A stretch of DNA of 16,707 bases from DASUDX01 sp036275365. Lineage in GTDB: Bacteria > Pseudomonadota > Gammaproteobacteria > Nevskiales > Nevskiaceae. The stretch covers positions 1-16,707 of the forward strand of contig DASUDX010000110.1 of the NCBI GenBank assembly GCA_036275365.1. The letters run 5' to 3'. The position numbers and the translations under genes are program-made. Of the stretch, positions 1 to 6,739 are shown piece by piece; position 1 is the first letter of the stretch; every line of letters starts with the position of its first letter. The notes below the pieces were generated by a model that had not been told where the DNA came from, did not search any database, and was given only the letters and a program-made list of their open reading frames with translations.

Positions 1-468
1 GGTACTCGTAGCGGACCATGCCGTGGCCATCGGTGCTGCGCGCGGCTGGACGCGTCCAGCAGCTGCAGCGCAGCATGGCCCTCGAGGGCTTCATCGAGCA
101 GGCGCGCGGTGCCGCCGCTCCCCCATGCCCACGCAGGTCCAAGCTGATCCCGCCAGGGCCGGCGTCAAGCCGCGCGCGAAACACTGGCGGCAGGATGCCG
201 CGCTCAGTCGGGTCGTAACGATCGCCGCCCTAGCCCTGGCCTTCGACGACCAGGGGATAACGCTGGCCTTCTGCAAAGACCTCCGGCTCGTGCACGGTAA
301 AGGCGATGGCCTCGCCGTCCACCGCGGACTCGAGCAATCGTCCTTGCTGATGCCCGCGCGTGTCTCGCCACCGGTCAGGGATGGCTCAGGCGGTACGGGG
401 CGCTGTTCGCCCACCGATCCTTCTGACATCGGCCCTTCGCGGGATGCCGCGAGCAGCCGGCAAACCAT
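1..468 (-). pseudogene. Degraded alpha/beta hydrolase (CocE/NonD-like), runs off the window edge
   Basis: Hydrolase-like protein sequence can be read on the minus strand only by changing frame. The start region reads MVCRLLAAS, like a lipoprotein signal whose lipobox Cys has become Ser. After a frameshift at about 320-365 comes a stretch with AIAFTVHEPEVFAEGQRYP and then PLVVEGQG, the usual oxyanion-hole strand region. An in-frame TAG follows at 232-230. The frame then gives the strand motif ISLDLRGHG. A second net one-base shift at about 117-124 leads to GGTARLLDEALEG. This order (YPLVV, H/Q-G, LDLRGHG, GGT..LLD) matches secreted hydrolases of the X-Pro-peptidase/CocE type. The nucleophile region would lie beyond position 1. 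One stop plus two frameshifts argue for a dead gene. Sequencing error is a less likely alternative because the defects are several and of different kinds. Confidence 0.65.
87..170. repeat. Copy 1 of a dispersed ~85-bp similar segment (hydrolase LDLRGHG region)
   Basis: Aligns by eye with 2327-2411 in the same orientation: 73 matches and 10 mismatches, plus gaps totalling 3 bases. It encodes the LDLRGHG strand of the degraded hydrolase. The flanking hydrolase sequence is clearly less similar between the two copies. Confidence 0.7.
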
Positions 469-508
469 CAGGGCACCGCGACGGGCGTCGGCCGCCTAAC
501 TCGGCGTC

Positions 509-2131
509 TCACTGCTCACACGCGGCCTGCATGTCGTTGCAATGGGCGCCATCGAACGCAAGCTGCGACAGGAACAGCACCGATAAATGGTCGGCCACAT
601 CCTCGCCTTCGATGCGGTACGGCGCATTGCTTTGGCTGGCGAAGTCGAAGGTGCCGGAGCCGATCGAGCTGCGGTCGGCGGAAGCGTCAAACCTGCGCGC
701 CAGCAGCCGGCGCTGTGCGTCGGCGCGGTGCGTTGACGGCTTGAGCCAGTAATCCAGCCAGGCAAGCGTGTAGTAGAAGCCGACCTGCGCGCCCTTGGAC
801 GAGGCGTTCTGCAGCGGTGACACCGGGTTGGTCAGCACCTGCGGAACATAACTCCATTCGTGATGCGTGGAGCCACGCAGGGTGAGCAGCATGGCCGGCT
901 GATCCTCGGCGACGAAGCGCTGATAGGCGCGGTACGGGGGCCACAGATGGTTGGGTGGTGCCTCCGAATAGGGGCCGAACTCGTTCTGGCGCTCGGCCAT
1001 CTGGATCATCGTCGGCACGCGCGGCGCGACGGTATCCGGCGGATAGCCGTAGCTGTCCCAGGCCACCGCGGCCTTGAAACGCTGCTGCGGATCGCCGTTG
1101 CCAGCCACCAGCGCGGCGTGCCCGCCGGCGGAGTGGCCGACGATACCAACGCGCGCCGCGTCAATCATCCCGCGCCACGGATTGTCGGCCGAGAGCAGAA
1201 AGGCGGCGCCATCGAGCGCGGCAAACACGAAGCGGGTCTGAAACTCGTCGTAGTTGGCGGCACGCTGGTCGAGTGCCACCGCCGCGTCCTCGAGGTAGGC
1301 CTGCAGCAGGAAGCCAGGACGGTCGTCGCCGGTCAGCTCGTGCACCGTGTTATAGAGCGCCGCGTTGTCACCGCTGAAACCGGCGAACGGCGCTTCCTGC
1401 CCCGCGCAGTCGCCCAGCTCGCGCAGGCCCAGCTCCTGCGGCTGCGTCCACGCGCCCCGCGGATCGCACAGCGGATGCGGCGGCGTGAAGTACTCCGAGC
1501 CGTCCTGTCCCTGTGGCCCGACCGCCAGCACGATGTAGCCATTCTCCGCCAACTGTTGCGCCTGACCTTCGTAACCGCCAAAGCCGCTGTAAAGGGAATT
1601 CGCCGAGGGAGAAAACCGCCCGGGCATGAAAAGGACGGCCGGGAATGGGCCGGACTCCACAACGCCCGTCACCGGATCGGTGTACGGCTGCTTCGGCCCC
1701 CACAGCTTGGCCGCCATCGTCGCGCCGTAACGGTTGCGGAACTGCACATCCTGCTCCATGCCGCGCGTGACGCTCCAGGCCACGCGGAAGGGATCGTGCG
1801 CGATGCTCGGATCGGAGCCGCCGCTGGCGAGTACCGCAACAACATACGGCGCGGTAAGGGCTTGGTACTCGGGATTATTGGCCTGGTCGCGGCCGCGACC
1901 CTCGGCATAGACACGCTCCTCGGCAGCGCGCGCCAGGAGCGCCGGACCGGCAGGCGGCTGATTGGCCGGTGGGTCCGCCGGCGGCTGCGGGTCGCGCCAG
2001 CTCTTGCCGGCCGGCCCGGCGTCTGCGAGATCTCCGAGATGCGCACGATCCGCCGCTTGCTCCGGGCTGCATGCAGCCAGCGCCAGAAGGGGCAACAGGA
2101 ATAGCGTGCACAGTGTCCGAGTCCTCCGCAG
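509..2131 (-). CDS. Secreted alpha/beta-hydrolase lipoprotein
   Basis: A protein of about 540 aa, counted from a CTG at 2131. It opens with a basic n-region (RRTRT), a hydrophobic core and the lipobox LAAC, so an outer-membrane or periplasmic lipoprotein is likely. The catalytic part has the strand FPAVLFMPG, the nucleophile elbow GIVGHSAGG (Ser about residue 334), WDSYG (a candidate acid, about 359) and STHHEW (catalytic His, about 423-424). The nearest families are dienelactone-hydrolase/chlorophyllase/PET-hydrolase-like esterases; the substrate cannot be read from the sequence. There is no in-frame ATG near the signal peptide. CTG 2131 and GTG 2164 are the candidate local starts, neither with a clear ribosome site. 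The frame stays open upstream to an ATG at 2866 with a strong ribosome site, so the gene may now be translated as a 785-aa fusion. Fold and triad are confident; the start is not. Confidence 0.75.
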   Translation of the reverse strand: MRRTRTLCTLFLLPLLALAACSPEQAADRAHLGDLADAGPAGKSWRDPQPPADPPANQPPAGPALLARAAEERVYAEGRGRDQANNPEYQALTAPYVVAVLASGGSDPSIAHDPFRVAWSVTRGMEQDVQFRNRYGATMAAKLWGPKQPYTDPVTGVVESGPFPAVLFMPGRFSPSANSLYSGFGGYEGQAQQLAENGYIVLAVGPQGQDGSEYFTPPHPLCDPRGAWTQPQELGLRELGDCAGQEAPFAGFSGDNAALYNTVHELTGDDRPGFLLQAYLEDAAVALDQRAANYDEFQTRFVFAALDGAAFLLSADNPWRGMIDAARVGIVGHSAGGHAALVAGNGDPQQRFKAAVAWDSYGYPPDTVAPRVPTMIQMAERQNEFGPYSEAPPNHLWPPYRAYQRFVAEDQPAMLLTLRGSTHHEWSYVPQVLTNPVSPLQNASSKGAQVGFYYTLAWLDYWLKPSTHRADAQRRLLARRFDASADRSSIGSGTFDFASQSNAPYRIEGEDVADHLSVLFLSQLAFDGAHCNDMQAACEQ

Positions 2132-2174
2132 CTTGCGGTGCAGCTCGGCACAAGCTTCGAGCACCGCAAGCTGC
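2128..2174. repeat. Perfect 14-bp inverted repeat at the hydrolase junction
   Basis: GCAGCTTGCGGTGC (2128-2141) and its exact reverse complement GCACCGCAAGCTGC (2161-2174) are separated by 19 bases. It lies where the truncated hydrolase stops resembling its family and the lipoprotein begins, and it overlaps both candidate starts of the lipoprotein (CTG 2131, GTG 2164). The mRNA would form a strong hairpin there. Confidence 0.75.
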
Positions 2175-2866
2175 AGCGGATTCGCTGCGCCGCTGCCAGA
2201 CAAGCCGCGGTCTGTCGCACCCGGTGCGTCCCCGGAGTCCACCGGCTCGCGACGCGCGGCGACAACAGGCGCTGCCTCGGTGATGGCGCGGGCGTTGTCC
2301 GCGATCTGTGCGTCGCCGCCCGCGAAGGCGTCATCAAGCAGGCGCACGGTGCCGCCGCGCTCCCCATGCCCGCGCAGGTCCACGCTGAGCACGCCATAGC
2401 CGGCCTCAAGCAGGCTCCGGAACGGCTCGACCGGCGCCGCGCGCTCGGCAGCGCTCAGGCGCCACCCCCCGTTGCTGTGCGCAGCGAGCCGCGGCGGATA
2501 GACCTGCGCCGGGTCGAAGCGCACAGGTTCGCGAGGGGTATAGGCAATCACCGCACCGTCCGCGTCGGAACGAAGCTGGCCGTCGCGGCTGAGACCGTTG
2601 GGTTCGGCTCCGCTCGCCACAGCCGGGCCTGCGGGCGATGCATGATCCCCCTCGCAGGTACCGAGCCGCCCGCTAGCCAGTAGCACCGTCCAGCCCCCCG
2701 TCCGGCGGCTCGGCAGAGGGGCTGGCATCGGCCCATTCGGCTTGGGGATGTGGACCGGGCTGCGGCCTGACACCAGCCGTCGGCGCGGCTGCAGGCTCAG
2801 AGCGCCAGCGCCTTGCTCGCCGCCCCTCGGTCCGGCTGGGGCGGTACGGGAATCGCGCGGTCTCAT
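2132..2866 (-). pseudogene. N-terminal half of a second hydrolase, in frame with the downstream lipoprotein gene
   Basis: This stretch is open with no stop from ATG 2866. It contains a lipoprotein-like signal (WTVLLASGRLGTC, with an odd Arg in the core), then AVIAYTPREPVRFDPAQVYP, then the strand motif VLSVDLRGHGERGGTVRLLDDAF. It aligns with the broken hydrolase at 1-468. Where a functional relative would read something like YPLVLHSHGYGG, this copy reads YPPRLAAHSNGG, so the oxyanion region looks corrupted by compensating indels. After residue ~195 the hydrolase similarity ends. The rest of that enzyme (nucleophile elbow, His) is missing and the frame runs straight into the next lipoprotein. 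I read it as a truncated remnant. The alternative is a genuine 785-aa two-part protein, which would place a signal-like segment in its middle. Confidence 0.5.
2327..2411. repeat. Copy 2 of the dispersed ~85-bp similar segment
   Basis: Partner of 87-170. Here the frame is intact across the segment, reading LLEAGYGV.. to VRLLDD. Comparing the copies places a net one-base frameshift at about 117-124 in copy 1. Confidence 0.7.
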
Positions 2867-2873
2867 GGCGGTT

Positions 2874-2879
2874 CTCCTT
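2874..2879 (-). promoter_or_regulatory. Strong ribosome-binding site before the hydrolase frame
   Basis: The minus strand reads AAGGAG seven bases before the ATG at 2866. This is one of the best Shine-Dalgarno matches in the window and marks 2866 as the original start of the truncated hydrolase. It may now also drive the joined 785-codon frame. Confidence 0.65.
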
Positions 2880-3028
2880 GGCAGCGATCACCGGCGACAG
2901 CCGGTCGATCCTGCCCGCATCCTGCCGGCCACGCTGGTTCCCCACTGCGAGGAATCCCTCAGGCCGCGCCGGTTTCAGCCGGTTCGATCGCGGCCGGCGG
3001 AGGCCGGCGCCATCCAGGGCTGCTCGCC
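2880..3028. other. Intergenic stretch between the Crp-family gene and the hydrolases
   Basis: No gene is supported here. There is a six-bp hairpin ACCGGC-GACA-GCCGGT at about 2889-2904 and GC-rich repeats (GCCGGC twice) near 2990-3010. None has a T-tract, so I call no terminator, and no convincing promoter box is visible. Confidence 0.5.
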
Positions 3029-3712
3029 TCAGGCCTCGCTCATCCGGGGCGGGGGCGGGGACTCGGTCGAACAGCTCTGGGCCGGCACCACGATGCGCCG
3101 GCCGAGCAGGCGGATGCGGCCCTCCTCAGCCATCTCGGCGAGGGCGAGCCCGGCGGTCTCGCGGGTGCAGCCGATCAGCATCCCCAGTTCATCGCGGGTG
3201 ATGCGCACGGCATGGCCGTCCTCGACCGGCTCGGCGTCCGGTCGCGCCGCCAGCTCGCTGAGCACATACCAGAGCCGCTCGTGCAGCTTGAGCACGCGCT
3301 GGCCGACCAGGCGCCGGTTGGTGGTGCGCAGGCGCTGCGCCAGCTGCCCGGCGAGCTCCAGCCACAGCAGCGGGTGGTCGCGGCACAGGGCGATGAACCG
3401 CGGGTAGGGGATTTCCAGCAGCACCACCTCGCTGCGCGAGGTGACCTGGGCGCTGCGGTGCCCCTCGCCGCCGGGCAGCATGCCCATCTCGCCGAAGAAC
3501 TCGCCCGGGCCGAGCAGGGAGAGCACGGCGTGATGGCCGTGCCAGTCGGTCAGCGACACCGTGGCGGTGCCCTGGCTGAGCAGGTACAGCGAGGTCGGAC
3601 GGTCCCCTTCGCGGATCAGTACCTGGCGCGGGCCGTAGGCGCGGCGCAGAGCGGCCCCAAACAACGCCTGCAGCGCCTGGATATGGTCGCTGCCCTTCTC
3701 GGCATCGAGCAT
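3029..3712 (-). CDS. Crp/Fnr-family transcriptional regulator (Crp/Vfr/Clp-like)
   Basis: A 227-aa cyclic-nucleotide-type regulator. The beta-roll domain spans about residues 15-125 and carries the phosphate-binding cassette GEFFGEMGML...RSAQ, with Glu75, Arg86, Ser87 and Ala88 as in E. coli Crp. Two Thr at 130-131 match the Thr127/Ser128 contact pair in the dimer helix. The C-terminal winged helix reads RDELGMLIGCTRETAGLAL. The recognition-helix residues Arg184 and Glu185 match Crp Arg180/Glu181, but the equivalent of Crp Arg185 is Leu189, so its DNA target may be relaxed or altered. I chose the ATG at 3712 because AGGAG lies 10 bases upstream; the ATG at 3751 lacks a good site. It has no iron-sulfur cysteines like Fnr. 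The ligand (cAMP, c-di-GMP as in Xanthomonas Clp, or none) cannot be decided from sequence. A Pro-rich tail ends the protein. Confidence 0.9.
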   Translation of the reverse strand: MLDAEKGSDHIQALQALFGAALRRAYGPRQVLIREGDRPTSLYLLSQGTATVSLTDWHGHHAVLSLLGPGEFFGEMGMLPGGEGHRSAQVTSRSEVVLLEIPYPRFIALCRDHPLLWLELAGQLAQRLRTTNRRLVGQRVLKLHERLWYVLSELAARPDAEPVEDGHAVRITRDELGMLIGCTRETAGLALAEMAEEGRIRLLGRRIVVPAQSCSTESPPPPRMSEA

Positions 3713-3770
3713 CGGCGAAGCACTCCTGATCGATGGAAGGAGACCACCCACCGGCCCGACGGGCGCCGTT

Positions 3771-3786
3771 CAGGCCGATCGGCCTG
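3771..3786. promoter_or_regulatory. Perfect 16-bp palindrome upstream of the Crp-family gene
   Basis: CAGGCCGATCGGCCTG is its own reverse complement. It sits about 60 bases before the regulator's start in the gap after mtnD, a suitable place for an operator, possibly autoregulatory. It does not match the TGTGA-N6-TCACA Crp site. Confidence 0.4.
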
Positions 3787-3812
3787 CCTTCGCATCATTC
3801 CCCGCCGCGGGC

Positions 3813-3829
3813 CCGGCGGCAACCGCCGG
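3813..3829. repeat. Hairpin between mtnD and the Crp-family gene
   Basis: CCGGCGG-CAA-CCGCCGG forms a 7-bp perfect stem with a 3-base loop, followed about 25 bases away by the 14-bp palindrome CGGCTCCGGAGCCG (3854-3867). Both lie just downstream of the mtnD stop. Neither has a U-tract, so a terminator role is only possible. Confidence 0.35.
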
Positions 3830-3875
3830 TGGCGCCGCGGGCAGGGGTAAATCCGGCTCCGGAGCCGCCGCCCGC

Positions 3876-4442
3876 TCAGGCCGCCTGGGCGTAGTGGGGG
3901 GCCTCAAGCCGCGGGAAGCGGCTGGCGATGGGGTCGCCGGTGAAGCTCGCCACCCAGCCTTCTTCCTTGGTGAACAGGCGGATGGCCTTGAAGGCCGGCG
4001 CCGGGCCCATGTCGAACCAGTGGGTCAGATGCGCCGGCAGGTTGATCAGATCCCCGCGCTGGCAGCGGCAGGCGTAGACCTTGCCCTGGGCGCGCATGCA
4101 GAACAGCCCCTCGCCGTCGACGAAGAAGCGCACCTCGAAGTCATCGTGGGTGTGCTCGTTGAGGAACTTGTCGCGCATCGCGTCCTTCTGCGGGTGCGCC
4201 GGGTGGATGCTGACCACATCCACGCTCTTGAAGCCGTGCTTGCGCATCAGGGTGTTGATGGCCTCGCGGTAGGCCTCGATGACCTCGTCCTGGGAGGCCT
4301 GGGCGTCCAGCTGCTTGCTCGCCTCCCAGCGCTCGAACTCGACGCCAATGCCGCTCAGCCGCTCGCGGATGTCCTCGAAGCGGTGCAGCACCTCCAGGGG
4401 GCGCTCCGGGCGGGTCTCGTCATAGATGCGCAGCTCACTCAT
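3876..4442 (-). CDS. mtnD: Acireductone dioxygenase (ARD)
   Basis: A 188-aa cupin enzyme of methionine salvage. It oxidises the acireductone 1,2-dihydroxy-3-keto-5-methylthiopentene; the Fe(II) form gives the methionine precursor 2-keto-4-methylthiobutyrate. The metal-binding set is complete: His97 and His99 in HTHDDFE, Glu103, and His141 in AHLTHWFD. This is the arrangement known from Klebsiella ARD (HxHx4E...H). The start at 4442 is preferred over an upstream in-frame ATG because it begins MSELRIYDE, has AAGGAG eight bases upstream (4456-4451), and its ATG overlaps the mtnB stop as ATGA, implying translational coupling. The expected third gene, mtnC (enolase-phosphatase), is not downstream. 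Confidence 0.95.
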   Translation of the reverse strand: MSELRIYDETRPERPLEVLHRFEDIRERLSGIGVEFERWEASKQLDAQASQDEVIEAYREAINTLMRKHGFKSVDVVSIHPAHPQKDAMRDKFLNEHTHDDFEVRFFVDGEGLFCMRAQGKVYACRCQRGDLINLPAHLTHWFDMGPAPAFKAIRLFTKEEGWVASFTGDPIASRFPRLEAPHYAQAA

Positions 4443-5038
4443 CGGTTCAACTCCTTCCATCTCCATTCGCACTCGAACAGGAACTCCAGGGCTTCCACCC
4501 GGTGGCGTGCCTGCGCCACCGTGCTGCCCCAGGCATACAGGCCGTGACCGGCAATCAGATAGGCCGGGGTTTCCGGCCGCTGTTTCAGATGATGATCCAC
4601 CGTCGCCGCCAGGCGGGCGATGTCCTGGTCGTTGGCGAACACCGGCACTTCGACCACGGCTTCATGGGTTTGTATCCCGGGCAGCAGCTTGAGCAGCTCG
4701 TAGCCAGCCAGCCGCACCGAGGACTGCGCCCGCGACAGCAGGGTGTTGGCCACCGAATGGGTGTGCAGCACGCAGCCGATGCGGGCGTCCATCCGGTACA
4801 GCTGGCAGTGCAGCAGGGTCTCGTAGCTGGCGCGGCGGCTGCGGTCTTCCGGCTGGCCGTCGAGATCGGCGACCAGAAAGGCGCTCTCGTCCAGCTCCCC
4901 CTTGTGCCAGCCGGAGGCGGTGATCAGCATCCGTCCGCCGTCCAGCCGGGCGGAGAAATTGCCGCCGGTGGCCGGCACCCAGCCGCGCTGATGGAACAGC
5001 GCACCGGCAGCGATCATCTGGCGGGCAAGCTCGTTCAT
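4439..5038 (-). CDS. mtnB: Methylthioribulose-1-phosphate dehydratase
   Basis: A 199-aa class II aldolase-fold enzyme that dehydrates 5-methylthioribulose-1-phosphate in the methionine salvage pathway. Visible family features are ATGGNFSAR near the N-terminus (substrate phosphate region), the zinc ligands His92 and His94 in VLHTHSV, and His165 in AGHGLYAWG. Length and the WKELNR end are typical of proteobacterial MtnB. Its nearest relatives in fold are L-fuculose/L-ribulose phosphate aldolases, but the neighbouring mtnD settles the assignment. It is the first gene of a two-gene unit with mtnD, overlapping by four bases. A sigma-70-like promoter lies 28-56 bases upstream, and no clear Shine-Dalgarno site precedes the ATG. 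Confidence 0.95.
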   Translation of the reverse strand: MNELARQMIAAGALFHQRGWVPATGGNFSARLDGGRMLITASGWHKGELDESAFLVADLDGQPEDRSRRASYETLLHCQLYRMDARIGCVLHTHSVANTLLSRAQSSVRLAGYELLKLLPGIQTHEAVVEVPVFANDQDIARLAATVDHHLKQRPETPAYLIAGHGLYAWGSTVAQARHRVEALEFLFECEWRWKELNR

Positions 5039-5065
5039 GGGCGGGCCGGGGAAGCGAGGGCGCGC

Positions 5066-5094
5066 ACTCTAGGGCAGCCGCTGCGCCCCCGCAA
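5066..5094 (-). promoter_or_regulatory. Sigma-70-like promoter of mtnBD
   Basis: On the minus strand, TTGCGG (5094-5089) is followed by exactly 17 bases and TAGAGT (5071-5066). Transcription would start near 5059, leaving a leader of about 20 bases, too short for a SAM riboswitch. The sequence after the -10 box is GC-rich (GCGCGCC). Confidence 0.55.
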
Positions 5095-5135
5095 TGAAGA
5101 AACCATGGCAGCCGGGTGAAATCCCCCAGCGCGGT

Positions 5136-6578
5136 TCAGAGCAGGAACAGCCCGGCCAGCCCGAGAAAGATGAAGAAGCCCATGCTGTCGGTCAGTCCGG
5201 TGAGGATGACCGAGGAGCCCATCACCGGGTCGCGGCCGAAATGGTGCAGCGTCACCGGCACCAGCACGCCGGCCGAGGCCGCCACCCAGAGGTTGAGCAG
5301 CACCGCCACCGCGATCACCACGGCCAGATCCCCATCGCGGTAGAACAGCAGGGTGAACAGGGCCAGCACCCCGCCCCAGAGCAGGCCGTTGACGGTGGCG
5401 ATCGCCAGCTCCTTGCTGAACATCTTGCGCAGCTGGGTGGGGGCGAGCTGACCGAGCGCCAGACCGCGGATCACCAGGGCCACGGTCTGGTTGCCGGTGT
5501 TGCCGCCAATGCTGGCCACGATCGGCATCAGCGCCGCCAGCGCCACCAGCTGCACGATGAGATCCTCGAAGGCGCCGATCACCCGCGAGGCGAGAAAGGC
5601 GGTGGCGAGGTTCAGGCCCAGCCAGGGCCAGCGGTTGCGGGCACTGGCCATGACCGGAGCGAACAGATCCTCCTCCTCGGACAGACCGACCTGGCGCAGG
5701 CTTTCCGAGGCCACCCGTTCCTGGATCTCGTCGACCACGGTATCGACCGTCAGCCGGCCCACCACCTGCTCGTGCAGATTCACCACCGGCGCCGCCGTGA
5801 GGTCGTACTTCTCGAAGCTGCTGACCGCATCGCGCATGCGGTCATCGGTGTAGAAGAACACCGGGCTGCGGGTCATCTCCGCCCCGACCAGCGCCTCCGG
5901 CTCGCCGAGCACCAGGCGCGAGACCGGCAGCAGCCCGCGCAGATGGTTCTCGCGATCCACCACGATCAGCTGGCTGGTGTGCGGCGGCAGCTCGCGGCGC
6001 CGCCGCAGCAGACGCTGCACCGCCTCGAGCGTGGCGTCCTCGCGCACGGTGATGAAATCCAGCGACATCGCCGCGCCCACCGAGCCCTCGGGAAAGCTCA
6101 GCACCGAGCGCACCTCGGCCTGATCGGCCGAATCGAGCTGGGCCATCACGCCCTGGCGGGCCTCGGTGGGCAGGCCTTCGAGCAGGTCGGCGATGTCATC
6201 GGAATCGAGCGGGGCGACGGCGGCCGCCACATCCTCGGCCGGCATCGCGGCGATCAGCGCGCGACGCACCGCCGGGGCGGTTTCCAGCAGCACCGCCCCG
6301 CGCCGCTGGGCGCCGACCAGGCTCCAGGCGAGATCGCGCGCATCCGGCGCCAGGGATTCGAGCACGAAGGCGATATCGGCCGGATGGAAGTGCGCCAGGC
6401 GCTGGGCCAGCGCCGCCTGATGCTGGCGCTCCACCAGCTGGCTGACCACATCGGCCTTGCCGCCCTCCGAGCGCGAGACCAGCCCGCGTTCCAGCGATTG
6501 CCGCGACAGCAGCGCGATCACCTGCGCCCGCGCCTGCTCCAGATGGCGGTGATGGGGCCGGCTGAGAGGCTCGGTCAT
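5136..6578 (-). CDS. mgtE: Magnesium channel/transporter MgtE
   Basis: A 480-aa inner-membrane Mg2+ channel. Domains in order are an N-terminal helical MgtE_N domain (about 20-160), a pair of CBS domains (about 165-290) that sense cytoplasmic Mg2+, a linker helix, and five membrane segments (about 316-336, 342-370, 392-413, 417-444, 456-480). The signature MPIVASIGGNTGNQT lies in the second segment. The last segment has LTDSMGF, whose Asp464 matches the pore Asp of Thermus MgtE. The N-terminal extension is slightly longer than in the Thermus protein. The start at 6578 is supported by a TATGAT -10 box 31-36 bases upstream. The short leader leaves no space for an M-box riboswitch, so control is probably by protein gating. 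It appears monocistronic, with mtnBD having its own promoter. Confidence 0.95.
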   Translation of the reverse strand: MTEPLSRPHHRHLEQARAQVIALLSRQSLERGLVSRSEGGKADVVSQLVERQHQAALAQRLAHFHPADIAFVLESLAPDARDLAWSLVGAQRRGAVLLETAPAVRRALIAAMPAEDVAAAVAPLDSDDIADLLEGLPTEARQGVMAQLDSADQAEVRSVLSFPEGSVGAAMSLDFITVREDATLEAVQRLLRRRRELPPHTSQLIVVDRENHLRGLLPVSRLVLGEPEALVGAEMTRSPVFFYTDDRMRDAVSSFEKYDLTAAPVVNLHEQVVGRLTVDTVVDEIQERVASESLRQVGLSEEEDLFAPVMASARNRWPWLGLNLATAFLASRVIGAFEDLIVQLVALAALMPIVASIGGNTGNQTVALVIRGLALGQLAPTQLRKMFSKELAIATVNGLLWGGVLALFTLLFYRDGDLAVVIAVAVLLNLWVAASAGVLVPVTLHHFGRDPVMGSSVILTGLTDSMGFFIFLGLAGLFLL

Positions 6579-6608
6579 GCGCGGGCGGACCGGGGGAGGG
6601 AGGGCCGC

Positions 6609-6614
6609 ATCATA
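6609..6614 (-). promoter_or_regulatory. Likely -10 box of mgtE
   Basis: TATGAT on the minus strand (five of six consensus bases), followed by GCGGCCC, 31 bases before the mgtE start. No good -35 box is seen 16-18 bases upstream. Confidence 0.4.
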
Positions 6615-6647
6615 GAGGCTCGCCGGGTCGCGGCGGCCCTAACGCAA

Positions 6648-6670
6648 GAACCCGGGACGAGCCCGGGTTC
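6648..6670 (-). terminator. Hairpin terminator after rpmB-rpmG
   Basis: GAACCCGGG-ACGAG-CCCGGGTTC forms a perfect 9-bp stem with a 5-base loop. Read on the minus strand it is followed by TTGCGTT, a weak T-tract. It is the most terminator-like structure in the window and separates the ribosomal protein genes from mgtE. Confidence 0.6.
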
Positions 6671-6717
6671 CGCGACATGGCGTCGGTGAGCGCCGGCGTG
6701 CGGCCGGGGGTCACCCG

Positions 6718-6734
6718 ACCGGCGAGGCGCCGGT
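6718..6734 (-). repeat. Short hairpin just after the rpmG stop
   Basis: ACCGGCG-AGG-CGCCGGT is a perfect 7-bp stem with a 3-base loop, five bases downstream of the rpmG stop. It could be a first, T-less terminator or a 3'-end stabiliser. Confidence 0.4.
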
Positions 6735-6739
6735 GACGC

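Noticed and set aside
1..40. A reading DGHGMVRYEY at the window edge, resembling an Rhs/YD repeat unit
   Set aside because: It is only about ten residues, in a different frame from the adjacent hydrolase remnant, and cut by the window edge; too short to support an Rhs call.
3713..3751. A longer N-terminus for the Crp-family regulator, starting at ATG 3751
   Set aside because: The extension (MGGLLPSIRSASP) is not family-like, and the ATG at 3712 has AGGAG ten bases upstream.
5039..5135. A SAM riboswitch before mtnBD or an M-box before mgtE
   Set aside because: The predicted leaders are only about 20-25 bases and no conserved riboswitch elements are visible.
5094..6689. A 531-codon plus-strand frame opposite mgtE
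   Set aside because: Its His/Gln/Arg-rich content shows no domain, and mgtE on the other strand is unmistakable.
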